A DNA stretch of 64,000 nucleotides from Notospermus geniculatus (lineage: Eukaryota > Nemertea > Pilidiophora > Heteronemertea > Lineidae). Of the stretch, positions 10,577 through 22,863 are shown in pieces. The stretch spans positions 56,853 to 120,852 of the forward strand of contig NMRB01000498.1 in assembly GCA_002633025.1 (NCBI GenBank), read 5' to 3'. Numbering within the stretch: the stretch's first letter is position 1; each line of letters begins with the position of its first letter. The translations under genes and the position numbers were made by a program. The notes beneath the pieces were generated by a model that saw nothing but the letters and a program-made list of their open reading frames with translations, did not search any database and had not been told where the DNA came from.

Positions 10577-12098
10577 AGAAAACTGTTATTAAAAAGTGTC
10601 AGAGTATCAATACATCTGTATTTTGTGTGTACATGATGTATGTCCAGTGCAATCCTGTTATTGCTATCATTATCAACATATCATTGTGCTCTTTTCTGGT
10701 GTCAAAGCAAAATATTTTTGTACAGGTTCAAACCCAGTCTACAATTCAAGCTTTAGGAGCAGTGTTGCCCACTTTTGTCGGTAACGGAATTAATCAGAGA
10801 GGCAGTGAAAAAGCAATCACCAAGTTTAAAAAAATTCTTACACAATACCCGCAGAACGTATGATTACAATAACCATGATAACAGTGTGATAATATAGCCT
10901 AGGTTAGTTCAGATATTAAAGTGAATCGAAAGGGAAAAAAGTTGATTTAGAATAGAATTTGAAAAATGTAAACAAACTTCTCCAGAATGTCAACAAAAAA
11001 AATTTCGTGCATTCTGATTGGCTGAATTTTGTGTTTACAAACACCAGCCAAATGTAAACAAAATCCGCTGTCGATTCGCTTTAACCGTCACCAAATCTTT
11101 CTTCACCTAAGAAGCATTAACATTTCCAGAGACAGTGTGTGGTAACGGAATTACAGTAACGGAATTACAAAACAAGGCGCACGCTGGGCGTGGCGAATAA
11201 CCAGGTTTTCGAAGTGGCGGCGTGAATAGCACTTTTTCTGTTTTCACATTTAGCCCCCTATTGGCCAAACCTTGAATCGAATGATGCTGAACATTGAAAG
11301 GAAACAATGTCTACTCACAAGCAACATGTCTACAAAANTTTTGTCGAACTTTGACCTCTGTGACCTTGAAAAGTAGGTCAAATGAAAAACCCGGGTATTA
11401 TGTTAAGTATCGTCATTAGATATACCTATGATAAAAATTTGGTGACGATCCGTTCATTTGTTCAGGAGAAATAGCACTTTTTCTGTTTTCACATTTAGCC
11501 CCCTATTGGCCAAACCTTGAATCGAATGACGCTGAATATCGAAAGGAAACAACGTCTACTTACAAGCAACATGTCCCAAAAATTTCAAAAGAAAATCTCA
11601 AGTCGTTTTTAAGTTATCAGTCGGACAAGAGAAAACGACCGCCCGGACGCCCGACCGCCCGTCACTTTCGGTAATTTAATAACCAGGACTTTCTTCGAAA
11701 ACCTGGTTAAAAATTACTCCTGAAAAGAAGGCTTCAAAGTCACATTCATCGTAAACTGTACTGCGTTGTATTTGTCATGTTTGTCCATTGTTCCTCAATC
11801 AGGTCTTGTAGATGTGAAATCAACCAAAACACCATGGTTTTCATGGATGCAATCTGACCTACGGATGGCTAAAGAAGGGTACCAAAACAATGTCATGTCA
11901 GGACATTCTGTACAAAAAACATGAATTTTAATTTTCATAAATTTATCTTGCCTTATAATTGAAAATACTTCACATTATAATTTCCAGCAGTGTTACCTGA
12001 ATCTCCTAGATTTTTTGCTAATCTGAAAGAGTTGTAATATCAAAGATGAAAATCAAAATTTGATTTTGTAACATCCATTCTCTACTGGAGAATTGCCC
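10577..12098. other. Block A-specific stretch without gene
   Basis: No counterpart in block B. It holds a direct repeat (11224-11330 and 11466-11577) and an inverted pair of CCAGGTTTTCGAA-like sequence (about 11201 and 11691-11706). No coding evidence. Confidence 0.45.
11224..11577 (+). repeat. Two direct copies of a ~110-bp unit
   Basis: TAGCACTTTTTCTGTTTTCA... through AAGCAACATGTC occurs at 11227-11330 and 11470-11572, about 243 bp apart. Few mismatches; likely one element's internal repeats. Confidence 0.7.
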
Positions 12099-12229
12099 TT
12101 TGGCAGTTATTTTTATAGTTGCAGTCAACATCAGCCATAATGGATACAGGAGCAGCAGGCATGGCAGAGTTATGTCACAACATGTACATTGATCGACTAT
12201 TGTACAGTTTGATCATGAGCAAAATAAAA

Positions 12230-13263
12230 CGGTAGTATCCATTCTATGGGCCGAGTCCAAATGGACTGAGTAACTTGGACTGAGTGCCACAAAAAGATAT
12301 AAACAATAATATTGAATGTTATCACAATAAATTATTGGTAAGAAATGGTTATTATTCATTATGTAGAACGTGAAAAGAGTTAAGAAAAACAAAACTATTA
12401 TAAAATTTTGTTCTTCTGTGTCTGAGCCGACCTGAAATCCCCATGTTACATCAGCCCAATAGCGCTCTGCACTATGTCTAGTATAATTAGTAACAAAACA
12501 TGACTACGTCGCGTTATGTGGCACGCCTTTCGAGGTAACGATTCACGGAATGCGATGCTGAGAATTTTTCAACCTCGTTCAAAAGGTTGCTCATATTCAC
12601 ACGTGAAACAGGCCGTGCATGTCGGCCACGCCTGAGTGTAGACAGTAGACGTCTGATCCAATTCCGCCCCTGCATTCGAATTGGGCCTCACGATATTTCC
12701 TGGAAATACCGATACCCAGACAATGCCAGAAATGTTGATTCTAAAGTTAAAAGTTAAAGTTTTGGGTTTATAGTCTGATATCAACAACGGAAGAGGTGTC
12801 ACTTTAATGCCAGTCTATCTTGTAACCTTTCAGTAGAACTCAGATGAGCTGCTCATTCAACGCTACAATCCGAACATTTCCGACCGGTACCCATTTATAC
12901 ACCTGGGTGGAGAGAGGCCAGTGAGACAAAGTCTCACGCCCAGTGGGATTCGAGCCCGGGACCCTGTGACCGCTAGTCGGAGACCCGAACCAGTACGCCA
13001 CCGTTGCTCCTCTAAATTCTAAAATGCAGAATGTATGTGGAACGTAACTCACTAAACTCGCTTTTTTCTGCTTATTCTCTTGCTTTCGTACGCTTTTGCT
13101 GGAGAAAAATGAGGGGAAGTAGGCCTACTAGTCTTATTAGCATCTAAGAAGTATCTTTTCATATTATCTACAAAACGGCTTGTTTCTTGCATTTTCCACA
13201 TTTTTTGCACTCGGTCCAAGTTACTCAGTCCATTTGGACTCAGTCCATAGAACGGATACAACC
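12230..13263. mobile_element. CGGTAGTATCC TIR element, copy A
   Basis: TIRs of about 60 bp start CGGTAGTATCCATTCTATGG, with 8-bp duplications AAATAAAA at 12222-12229 and 13264-13271. They contain the nested palindrome GGACTGAGTCCAAATGGACT. An 8-bp duplication fits hAT-like non-autonomous elements. A SINE is inserted inside. Copies: block B 32308-33471 with the same duplication, and a truncated copy at 55738. Confidence 0.8.
12746..13015 (-). mobile_element. tRNA-derived SINE, copy A
   Basis: Read on the minus strand: GGAGCAACGGTGGCGTACTG start, A-box-like GGCGTACTGGTTCGG, B-box CTCGAATCCC, and a body ending in a TTAACTTT-type tail. It is flanked by ATTCTAAA at 12738-12745 and 13016-13023. 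The third copy of the host element (55738) has one ATTCTAAA at 55952-55959 and no SINE, so it is the empty site. Confidence 0.88.
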
Positions 13264-13610
13264 AAATAAAACATGCCATGTGCATCTTCTATTCAGCTTT
13301 CTAATTCTATACCGGTATGTTAGAAGTGTATGTCACCTTCATCCTGTCAATAACTTCGCCCATTAACCAGCTTCTGCGTTGCCACTGGAGAAATTACTAC
13401 AGACTCCATCAACTTAGTCTTCACCTACAGCTTGGATATGGGTCATGTTGGTAGGTGAATTGGATATTGGTAGGTGGATTCCAAAAAGGGCGGTCTTCAA
13501 ATTGACTGATAAGTCAATTTAGAGTTCAAAATTATTATTTCGGCGAGGTTACGAAAATGTTTCGGGCGGGGGGGGGGGGAGGGGGTGACTTTCAAGAATA
13601 GGGCTTGTTA

Positions 13611-13646
13611 NNNNNNNNNNNNNNNNNNNNNNNNNNNNNNNNNNNN
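13611..13646. other. Assembly gap (36 N)
   Basis: Next to a G-rich run. Block B is continuous here: about 49 bp at 34671-34719, between GGGCTTGTTA and GATTTCCTGC, show what is probably missing. Confidence 0.95.
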
Positions 13647-13965
13647 GATTTCCTGCAGCTTCAGACACCGTTTTAGAAAGATATGGGGTAAAAAAAAATT
13701 CGGTTCTGATTATCTGATCTCACGATGCGGCTTTTCATAACGTCTTTGGAGAAGGAAATTCGAGAAATTCAGAAGCAGAATTAACGTTCTTACCTCTCGG
13801 CAGTCTTGCTGGCCAAAAACGTCCCGGTCTAGTGGCAATGTGAGAACGTTGGATAACCTTAGATTTTTCATTTGTCATGGAGACCTACTTTTCTAACATT
13901 GGCATAAGAGTGGGCGAATCAAAGTTTCAGCACTTTATTGTCCAGACTGAGTATTTCATATTTGA

Positions 13966-14936
13966 ATGATATTCCGACCTGCTGACATACTCAAATCTAC
14001 CTTTTTTTGGGTCATTGTTGGGGTCTTGTTTATGGGTGCGTTTGGATACGCGGATGACATTGTTATTCTGTCACCATCAAGGCAGGGGCTGCTCCAAATA
14101 TTAGAAGTCTGCGATGAATTTTCGGATGAACACCATGTAGCATTTAATTCCTCAAGGAGTATCCTCCTCTGCTTTGGTGGGAGGGATCCAGACGAAGAAA
14201 TTTTTATTATTTGGAACGGAAAACGAATTGTTGCCGAGAAGAGCGCTAAACATCTCGGACATTTTTTGGGAACAGACATCAACGATAAGGTTATTGACGA
14301 GGTGATTGGGGAGGTGTATAAGAGGACCGATGTTATCCAATCTATATTCGGGTTCTGTGACTGTGAAGTTAAGTATAGGGTGTTTAAACATGTTAAAACA
14401 CACGCAATGTCATGGTATGGGAGTCCCGTTTGAAACTACACGCACATACATTGTATCTTTTAACAGAATATTAACGGCATGGCGTAAATGTATTCGAAGG
14501 CTTTTGAGGTTACAGTTACAAACACATAGTGCATTATTACCAACAGTATAACGAGATCTTCCGTCAAACCATCAGATTTATAATAGATTTAAAAACAAAT
14601 TCATAGACGGTATGATGAGTACCGTGTTGTTGAATGTAGAAATGAATTTGACAGGAGTTACAACTGGATCAAAAAAATTGAAGACAGTGTGTGATTTTCC
14701 TCTGATAGATCGATATAACCTTGTGAGAGTACCCACCAAAGTCATACCCTGCCGATCCTATCGGGAATGTCGTGAGTGACTTACTGAAAATGAGGGACTA
14801 CAAGGATTATGAGGTACATTTGAAAAGATGGATTCAGAAGAATTCATATCCGCTGTGTGTACACAATAGCCTGTCGTTCACGAGTTTATATTCCACATCC
14901 GCACATGATATTCTTGATTTACTCGATAATTACTAA
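13966..14936 (+). pseudogene. LINE reverse transcriptase fragment, copy A
   Basis: A non-LTR retrotransposon RT fragment. The first frame carries the palm motif FGYADDIVILSPS (YADD), then the VCDEFSDEHHVAFNSS segment and KYRVFKHVKTHAMSWYG. A shift leads to the typical AWRKCIRRLLRLQLQTHS segment, then stops; a last frame ends at TAA 14934-14936. The 5' part (RT fingers, endonuclease) is absent, so it is 5' truncated. CR1/Jockey-like layout; clade not decided. Confidence 0.88.
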
Positions 14937-15706
14937 ATATTTTCCCCCAATTTTTGGACATGCGAAAGCCACATGCACTGTCTAACACATCCCGCTTCAA
15001 TTATTCAAATCGATCAACATCCCTGTCTTCCACAGCAGTTCATAGAGGGCAGGGTGGTTTTGAGGGTTTACCAACTGAAGGTTTCATCAATTTTTTGACC
15101 TGCTCAACCTTCAGCCTTGGTCATTAAGGGACAGTCCAGTGAAAATTTTCCAAAAATGTATCAAGATCTCGCCAAAAATTGCATTGTTGTCCAAAATCTT
15201 AGCACATGCTTGGCAACCAGTGAACCCAACGTTGAGATGATCCCTTAGACATGTCCCCAATCCCCTGAATTGAATGTTGGCTAGTTGAGCTGAACGGGTA
15301 AATGTCGTCCTGGGTATATACAAAGATTACCCAGGATCTCAATCTTCACTAAAACAACACCCTGGGTGTACTTTCGGTAGCCGAACATCACCCAGCATCG
15401 TAGTATGACACCTGGATTCGAGGTTGTCCCGCCCGTGGTCACCTGACCACCTGAAGAATGTCATGAACAGCTAGTGGAGACAAGAAAGCAAGGTGCATCA
15501 ACAAATTACATACAGCCAATAGATGGCATCACAAATCATTGCACGCCCAACAAACGCAACAGGGCGTCAACTTACAATGACATACGCGTAATTCACGCAC
15601 AGCAGTTCAATCATTTCAGCTATTTCTTCTCTGACCAGGAATTCATTCTATACTCTTACCTTTTTTGGTTTTAAGCTTATATACCGTATACGAGAAATAC
15701 ATAATA
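14937..15706. other. Non-coding, shared with block B
   Basis: Matches block B at about 38913-39614. It contains a GTCGTCCTGGGTATA segment like the TIR of the 2126-3506 element, and a 66-residue ORF (15474-15674) that is also open in B but shows no family feature. Confidence 0.4.
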
Positions 15707-15869
15707 GTGAGTTTAAGAAACCATACGTTAACGCTAACGCTAACGTTATTGACATCATTTTGACGTCACATCGAATGAATCTGTTGTATTTCTTCTGGGG
15801 GTGACGTCATTTTGACGTAATTAGCGTTAGCGTTAGCGTTAGCGTTAACGTATGGTTTCTTAAACTCAC
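15707..15869. mobile_element. GTTAGC-repeat MITE, copy A
   Basis: Perfectly paired ends (GTGAGTTTAAGAAACCATACG) flanked by TA at 15705-15706 and 15870-15871. Arms contain GCTAAC/GTTAGC hexamer repeats; the middle has TGACGTCA-like sites. Confidence 0.88.
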
Positions 15870-15871
15870 TA

Positions 15872-16673
15872 ATATTTGTGCAATATTCCTCAGACCTACA
15901 TGTATAGCGTACCACACGAAAAGAGGTTATACGTGTATATAACTACATGTACTGATATTATAACGCCTTAACTATTCTGCATAAAAATATGAACTACATG
16001 CATGTTGTCTCCTGATGTTGCAACCTTCCGGCTTACGGATTACATGTGTACTTAATAACATCAGAGTTGCCATATTTTACATTTCTTTTTTTGGGTTCAT
16101 TGGACTTCCTATCGGGCAATCGAACGCAGTGGAAAAGTCATCAGTGTTCATGACCAATGTCCTTACCCGGAAAATATAAACCATTATCAAAATATTTCAA
16201 GTATCATATTGTACGTAGGCCTACATTGCGAAAGGTCGAAAAAGCCAGTTGATGAAATGATCTCAATCGTAAATCCTTGCTGAGAAATTCAACGGGTTTT
16301 AAAGCACATATCTGCGTCTTTCTCGTGGACCTGAACCTCCACAAGTTATACTTCCCCAAACTTCAAAATACCGGTACCGCGGCTTTTCATTGTGGTAATC
16401 CTCCCGTCACGAAATGACTCTGTCATTGACTCTATTAGCGAACCAAACACAGATTTAATGAAGGAATATGTTTAAACAATTCCTAAACGGTACAATTCAA
16501 GTTCATTAGGCGTTGTTTGATTTCTGAACTTTAAGAGCCATCGCACTTTTTATGTAAATGTTGCAAAACCCCTTCGTGATGTATAATTATAGGCAAAGAT
16601 TTTTAAAACGACATTATAAATTCCTCCGAACTTCGCTGCCTGTCCTGTCGATTTCAGATTAGTATATCGTCAA
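15872..16673. other. Non-coding, shared with block B
   Basis: Counterpart of 39758-41207. B has two extra MITEs here (40076-40484, 40833-41063). The empty TTAA of the second is at 16531-16534. Confidence 0.4.
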
Positions 16674-16900
16674 TTAAGACGGAAAAAGACTACGTGGTTG
16701 TCCATTATCCGCGACCTGATCAACTGGACTGCTAGATTCAGACATCGTGTTGGGGCGTCTCCGAACAGAGCTGTCTGCCGAGCCTGCCGTCGACGATGGG
16801 CGTTCTTCAATCGTAGTCGGTTGAGCTTCATCATCGCGGTTCTCTATCGGGGCCACCGGTGCCTGAGCCGGAGGCAGTGCCGGCCCTAGAAAATGATATA

Positions 16901-17116
16901 CCGTAGAATCACCTTTCTCCGGTCACTTCATTATAAACTTTAAAGTTCAATGGGAAACGCCTTCGTCACCGCGGAGTCATCGTCACAGTGGCATGACTTC
17001 ACCTGGGACTACATGGCGAACTGTCATTGGCCGCTAACGAAAATGGGCATGAACAGACAATGAATAATTAGAGGCCTTGCATATCTGACACTGACCGGAG
17101 AAAGGTGATTCTACGG
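16901..17116. mobile_element. CCGTAG MITE, block A only
   Basis: TIRs of 25 bp (CCGTAGAATCACCTTTCTCC...) with TA at 16899-16900 and 17117-17118. Block B at 41438-41447 reads GATATATAAT, exactly the sequence with one TA. Confidence 0.92.
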
Positions 17117-17223
17117 TATAATGTAAGTCGGCGTAAACGGAGCACATGTCCCCTACAGCCCAGTGTCCGGGAACGAAACCAGCAATTCTATTACTGAATT
17201 TTGATCGCGAGGCATTAATTTTN

Positions 17224-17336
17224 CAGTGACGTTTGAACCAAAAAAGTTGCGAAAACGGCACCCGATAGATGCAGAAGGAATGGTGAAGAAATGTACATAT
17301 CGCGTACCGGTAACTTTTTTGGTTCAAACGTCACTG
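17224..17336. mobile_element. CAGTGACGTTTGAACC MITE
   Basis: 113 bp with perfect 25-bp TIRs (CAGTGACGTTTGAACCAAAA...), absent from B. An n at 17223 hides the left target base. Confidence 0.85.
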
Positions 17337-18069
17337 CTAGATCACATATTAAGACAAAGTATACATCAATCGAATCGTTGGTATCGTAGAAATAGCCTCG
17401 TCGATGTCTCGTCTCGATTAGAATACTTTAATCATCATCTTTTTACCTGTTTTTAGGGGCATCTTCTCCACGTCCGCCATTTTGAATCGGTGAGGAGTAA
17501 AATGCCGACCGGCGAGTGCAGCTGCCTGGGGGGAAAATCGGCGAGATTGCTACTGATTCTCCACGGTGAACAACGCGTGAACGATTTACGCCGTGTAGGC
17601 TACACCATCCACCTCGATCGAATGGTCAGTGCGGTCCTCGTTCTATGTACTGTCAACAGGTGTTCTGATTGGTAACCTCCCCGAAATCAGAGGGCTTCTG
17701 AATGTTTAAAACCGTGTGGAGAGGTTTGATCATCATTAGGATACATATATCTCCGATGACATCATACAGTACATGGGAAAGAAGCTAGAGTGACATTGTT
17801 ACTTACGTCCACCTGGAATGCTTTGGTTTGGTAGTAAAGCTTACAACAACAACAACCAACTGGAAAGAGGATCACCAGCATGGCAAGGGCAAATGCTGTC
17901 GCGGCGAGGAGATACATTTTTAGGTCTGAAATTAATACACATTTAATAAATGTTTTTAACCCATACACTATCGATCGCTCAATGCTCGGTTATTTTGACC
18001 TCTGACCGTGCTATAACAAAATTGAAAATTTTCCAGCCGTTTCTTTTCTACTCTTCAATTCGAACTCCT

Positions 18070-18177
18070 GGGCCCGTATGCATAAAGGTGGAATAAGCTT
18101 ATTCCAGGTACAGCTTCACGTTATAACGTTAGGTTACACCTGGAATAAGCTTATTCCACCTTTATGCATACGGGCCC
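18070..18177. mobile_element. GGGCCCGTATGCATAAAGG hairpin MITE
   Basis: Near-perfect palindrome with arms of over 40 bp, absent from block B, where CGAACTCCGGAGGTC is continuous. Confidence 0.85.
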
Positions 18178-18246
18178 GGAGGTCTGTTCCAAATTCTCCG
18201 TGCTACAGGGTGCTCTTCAAAGCGGAGGGGGATACGGCGTGTAAAA

Positions 18247-18321
18247 GTAGATTGGTACCACGATACTCCGCTAGATGGAGTTCATAAACCCACCTAGCGG
18301 AGGATCGTGGTACCAATCTAC
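18247..18321. mobile_element. 75-bp hairpin element (GTAGATTGGTACCACGAT)
   Basis: Arms GTAGATTGGTACCACGAT and ATCGTGGTACCAATCTAC around a CCTAGCGGAGG centre. Also present in block B at 42294-42367. Confidence 0.75.
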
Positions 18322-18479
18322 CCGTAAAAGCAGCTCGACGCCATGACGGCTGTTTGGACGCACTCCTGCACTGTAAATGAAATGGCCAGGCCCATTGTGC
18401 TCACTCTGTGATAAATCTCCATGGTTAAGTGTGAAACTGTGACTCTCATGGTCAATGTTGAGGAATATAGGGGAATATA

Positions 18480-18746
18480 CACTCTTAGCCGAAAAGGTTC
18501 TTTGGTGCTACACCAGGAGAACCCTCTGATTTAAGAACCCTCGGGTTGTTTAAGAACCTTTAGAGGTTCCAGATAGAACCTTTCCCTCATAAAAGAGTTC
18601 TAACTGGAACCTTTATGGGTTCTTTGGCGACAGAAAGGTTCTACATGGAACCCTTTCGGGTTCTTTACAGAAGGTTCTATATAGAACCTTGGGGTTCCTC
18701 TGGTGTAGCACAAAGAACCCCTAAAGAACCTTTTTAGCTAAGAGTG
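18480..18746. mobile_element. CACTCTTAGC MITE built of GGTTCT/AGAACC palindromes
   Basis: Ends CACTCTTAGC...GCTAAGAGTG with TA on both sides; block B reads GGAATATAGGTAG, the empty site. The interior is a chain of palindromes such as GGTTCTATATAGAACC and GGTTCTACATGGAACC. Confidence 0.9.
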
Positions 18747-19102
18747 TAGGTAGTAAGCTTGTCCCCAGTTTTACCCACGGTTCCAGGTAAACATTACCTC
18801 CAATAATAAGGAAGGCGCCTGAGACTACCCACAGATACCCACAGATAGGTAATATTGACCGGCGCTTTTGAGCAAATATTACCCATTGGTAAAATTTACC
18901 CGCGGGGACTATTCCATTTTTGACAGTGGTCATCTGAATGTTAAAACGGATGACAGGCACATAAAGTAATTTATCGACGCGATTCTCTCCACTTTAAAGC
19001 ATGGCGCACACGAGCGACTAAAATGGGGGCGACTACTGATGCGACTACTAGGTCGCATGCGATAATTACCTTTGAGGGCGATCAGTGAGGTCAACCGCGA
19101 CN

Positions 19103-22100
19103 GCCAGACGTGGTTACCAATCTCAGAGACTTGATTCTAGCTCCCTTGCTGGAATCTCAGGGAAGATCTCTCCACATAGTTGATGTGACTTCATCAAAAC
19201 CGATGAGAAGTTGGTCTAGCTCAATTCAGTTAGATCTTCAACTTATCCATGAGTAACGCTTTCCTCATTTACACACTCCTCTTGGGAGTGGCCAAGCGTT
19301 CACAGATTTTACATGATCCGATTCTGTTTGGCCAAGTCATCAACCTGGTGAGATACCTTCCCTATCATTCCAGCAAGGCTCGGAACGAATTCAGTGACAA
19401 AGTGAACGATAAGAGAGGGTTCTGTTGGCTTAAGAAGCTTTGAAGTTTGAAACTTTGCCTGTCATTTCCATGGTAAGAAAAATCTTAAGAAGACAACATG
19501 CATTTTAACTTAATTGTCATGATAATGGATCTTTTTAAAGTCTTTATGATAAGGTTTGAATACTACTTTAGAATTAAAGTTTTTTTAGAATGATTTCCTC
19601 TCTACCATTCGCAGTATGACTTGTACAACACGGATACCACCTTTTTTATCAGACTTTAAGTTAGCAATCACAGGAATTGAAGAGATACGCATATGCAATG
19701 ATGCATTAATGCATGCTGTACATAATCTCAAAAACATGAAAACTGTAGTTGCAATGATTACACATTTGAACCTAGAATGGGTGTGTTTCAAATAACCCAC
19801 ACTTGCGTCAAAATGCACTGGTTTCCATCATATTGAACTGAAAATCGCTATAGTATGTCGGATTCTGACTTTTCGATCATTCATAGGCAGCACAGTATTA
19901 ATATGGATCCTGGGTTGTCAACAATAAATCGGACCTGGGCTGTCGTTATCAAGAATACTGCTGCTGCAGAGGGCAACAGTTAAACCCATTCAGAATTTAC
20001 TCCAAACATGATAGGCGATGGTTAAAAATGGCCCCTCAACAGCAAGAAAACAGCAGGTATTTTTTCGTGAAGTGCCCTTTTGTAGTAAAGTTTGACAATC
20101 ACTGCCTGATTGTATTGTACCTGTACGAAGATTGTGAAACCGAGCGAAGCAGATTCCTTCTTACAGCATAAGCGACAGCATCAGACATGCCAGAGTTGAG
20201 AGGTATCAGACATGCCAGAGTTGGGAGGTATCAGCCTACAAGTATGAAACAGTTATTGTGCGTTTGATGATCGAACCCCAAACACAGGAATGTACAGTCA
20301 AGGTAAGAAACCGGCTACAGATACGATGGTATTGCCCTTTTGTATTACCAGCTGCAGTTTCAGAATGGTGGAAGAGTAGGCCCTCTTGGGCTGTGGTTTA
20401 CACTTCATATCACATTTCACTGACTTTTCTTCACGAATTCTACAACTGGTAGTCATTTTTGAGATTTTCCAACATGTAGGCTACATCCACGGCGCTATCC
20501 CTGGAATTGTACCCTGTACTAGCCAAAATTCAACTCATTTGAGAACCAATCCTTACTGTGAGCAATGAGGAGGTATGATACTTGAATGACCAGCACGTAG
20601 ATCAGGCAACGTGAATGCAAATGAAATCTACAGCCTAGAAGCTGACAATACCAAGGAATTATTAAGCTTAATTTTCTACGTTAGATCTAGATCTCAACTC
20701 ACGAAGCTCGTTTTGTGTATTTTTCCAATAAATATTGAGAAGTCGGCTTCAATAAGGCTCAGTATCTGAGGATACTCTAGGAATGTTATCACACCATGAC
20801 ATGAGATGAGGAAGGACAAATACCATTAGATGCTCACATGATCAATGCACAATGGAGTTGATAGACAGTTACATGTCTGTACACGATATGTTAAATGCCT
20901 TCAACCGCGACACTTGTAGCAACCTTATGTAAACTAGTGCAGACAACACACAGATACCCAGTCGTGCACGTGTCTCCTGGACTGGGCACAAGTCACCACT
21001 GATGGGAAAGGCTCAGAGCTTCAACAATACTCAATTTACACTAGGCTACAGTACATCTCTAGACTGGAGCATAAAATGTAAAGAAACAACGAACGGCAAC
21101 CAACTCTGTTAAAATGGCACGCGTAGCCTACACATACTTAGTTAGACGCGTACATGTACATTGTACATACATAGACCCCCTAAGCTAGAAGCATTTCACC
21201 AAAGCCAGAAGCACCGTTATAGAAACGAATAGCGTAGAACACCACAGACAAGAATGTTTTAACACAAATATTTAGAACATAGATATACGAAAGATAATTC
21301 AACGATCGGTCAGGGGTCTTTTGGCTCCTCGCCTTCAGATACCCCACACAATACAGGTGCTGGCACCAACATGTAAACCTCACCATCTAAAACTGGGAAT
21401 GAAGCTCCAGATCTGACTGGTCTTGAATTCTGAGCTCTGCCAACAGTCAGTCCGGCTGTATGTCGAAAGAGCATCGCTCATTCTGCTCCTCTCAACCCAG
21501 CAACAGGTTTGTTCAGGCAGCTCATTTTCTGGAGCGACCTTTCTCTCAGGCAGTCTTGCACCAGAATACCACATCCTAAACCCTGAAGTTGAACAACTTC
21601 CCCCACAGAGACGTCACATCATGTCAAAATTTGGCAATTGCATTTGGTAACAACAAGGCCATTTGGTCTGAATAAGCAATTGGAGAGCATGTATAGATTT
21701 TACAAGGCATTAATGGCTACACATACATGTACATCGTTTTGTGCTTCAGGTCCAATCCATGAGGAGTCACTTTGAGCATTTTGAAGGCACATGCAAGCTT
21801 TTTCTGCACACTACAATTCTGAACAACGAACTGTACACCTTGATGATTTCTTCACGGAGATATGCAAGCACAGTTACCATTTACATACAGGTAAAATCAC
21901 TGCTCACTGGCTGTATTTGACAACTTACAGGCATGAATGTAAAATTGTCCACTTTATGTTTTCTTTTTCACTCACAACACTTTCGAACAACTGCATGCTT
22001 TTATAATTTGACAACTACTGCTGTTAAGAATTGATGTCAAATGTGTTACCATGTTTAGATGAATACGAGAAGTGTGACAGCGTGTGAGATACACCAGCCA

Positions 22101-22862
22101 CATCAGGCAATTCGGATCCTGCCTCCAATTTCCATGATAGAAACTAAAGGGGTGAAAGGAGTTTGGGTGATTCGCAAAAGGTTGATTTCAAAAATTCAGC
22201 TGAACAGAGATCAGGTACCGGTAATGAACTTAACAAAAGAGGGATGTTGGTATCTATTAATTCACTACAACTGTAAAGGAATGGTGTCCAAGTAATGCCC
22301 ACGGATGATATGTACAACGAATAATCCTGAAGGTCAGATATACAAAATGAATTTGTGACCGTTATATCGAATTACGAGGAGATTCGTCCGCAAATGGCAA
22401 CTGACAGGTAGATAATTAAGGAGGGGCAGGTCGAACCATGGTTGTTGGAATACAGATTCAAGTTGTGAGACTGATTTGGTACCTAATCATGGGCCCACTT
22501 ACATTTTGACGAACATCATACTTCATTTGGTCACACTTACATTACAGTAGTGATGACATACGGTGGAAATAAACATGAAGTACGGATGGTACATTTATTC
22601 TATGTTCTTATGTACTCTTATGGAGGATGTGAAATGATTGATGGTACAAAATCATTGATCACATCAACAGGAAGATAAAATATTATTAAATCAATTAATT
22701 AATCAATCAATCAATTAATTTCTTTTGTGCATCAAACTTTTGGTTTACACCAGTATTATCAGCGAAAATATTTGTACACAATTTGAGGTATTTGAAGGCG
22801 AATGTTTTGACAAATTGAGGATGGATAAAGCAAGAGAAGTTCATGCTGGCAATGTTAGTGTT
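19103..22862. other. Spacer between blocks, no gene recognised
   Basis: Single-copy in the window. Short ORFs only, none with family motifs or consistent splice sites. It holds a 25-bp tandem pair at 20179-20231. Confidence 0.4.
20179..20231 (+). repeat. 25-bp tandem pair
   Basis: ATCAGACATGCCAGAGTTG(A/G)GAGGT occurs twice in a row. Confidence 0.85.
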
Positions 22863-22863
22863 A

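Larger units (their letters stand above)
16674..17925 (-). pseudogene. Orphan copy of two 3' exons of a single-pass membrane protein
   Basis: Exon 17925-17807 (119 bp, acceptor TTTCAG, donor GTAAGT) encodes KMYLLAATAFALAMLVILFP then VGCCCCKLYYQTKAFQVD. Exon 16862-16674 (acceptor GGCTCAG, phase 0) encodes an acidic, Ser-rich tail starting APVAPIENRDDEAQPTT and ending RSLFPS-stop. Block B has the same exons (42081-41963, 41405-41208). A signal-peptide exon exists only upstream of B. Between the exons, copy A carries two MITEs not present in B. Both exons remain open, so expression from another promoter cannot be excluded. Confidence 0.55.
6844..19101 (+). repeat. Duplication block A (paralogue at 29055-42871)
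   Basis: Colinear with block B at high identity by eye: hAT fragment, AGGTCA satellite, GACCCC-hairpin MITE, CGGTAGTATCC TIR element with SINE, LINE RT fragment, GTTAGC MITE and the membrane-protein 3' exons. The left breakpoint is at ATGACTGC (6844); the right end falls beside n at 19102. A stretch at about 10630-12098 has no match in B. Block A alone has insertions at 9452-9655, 9972-10497, 16901-17116, 17224-17336, 18070-18177 and 18480-18746. Confidence 0.85.
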
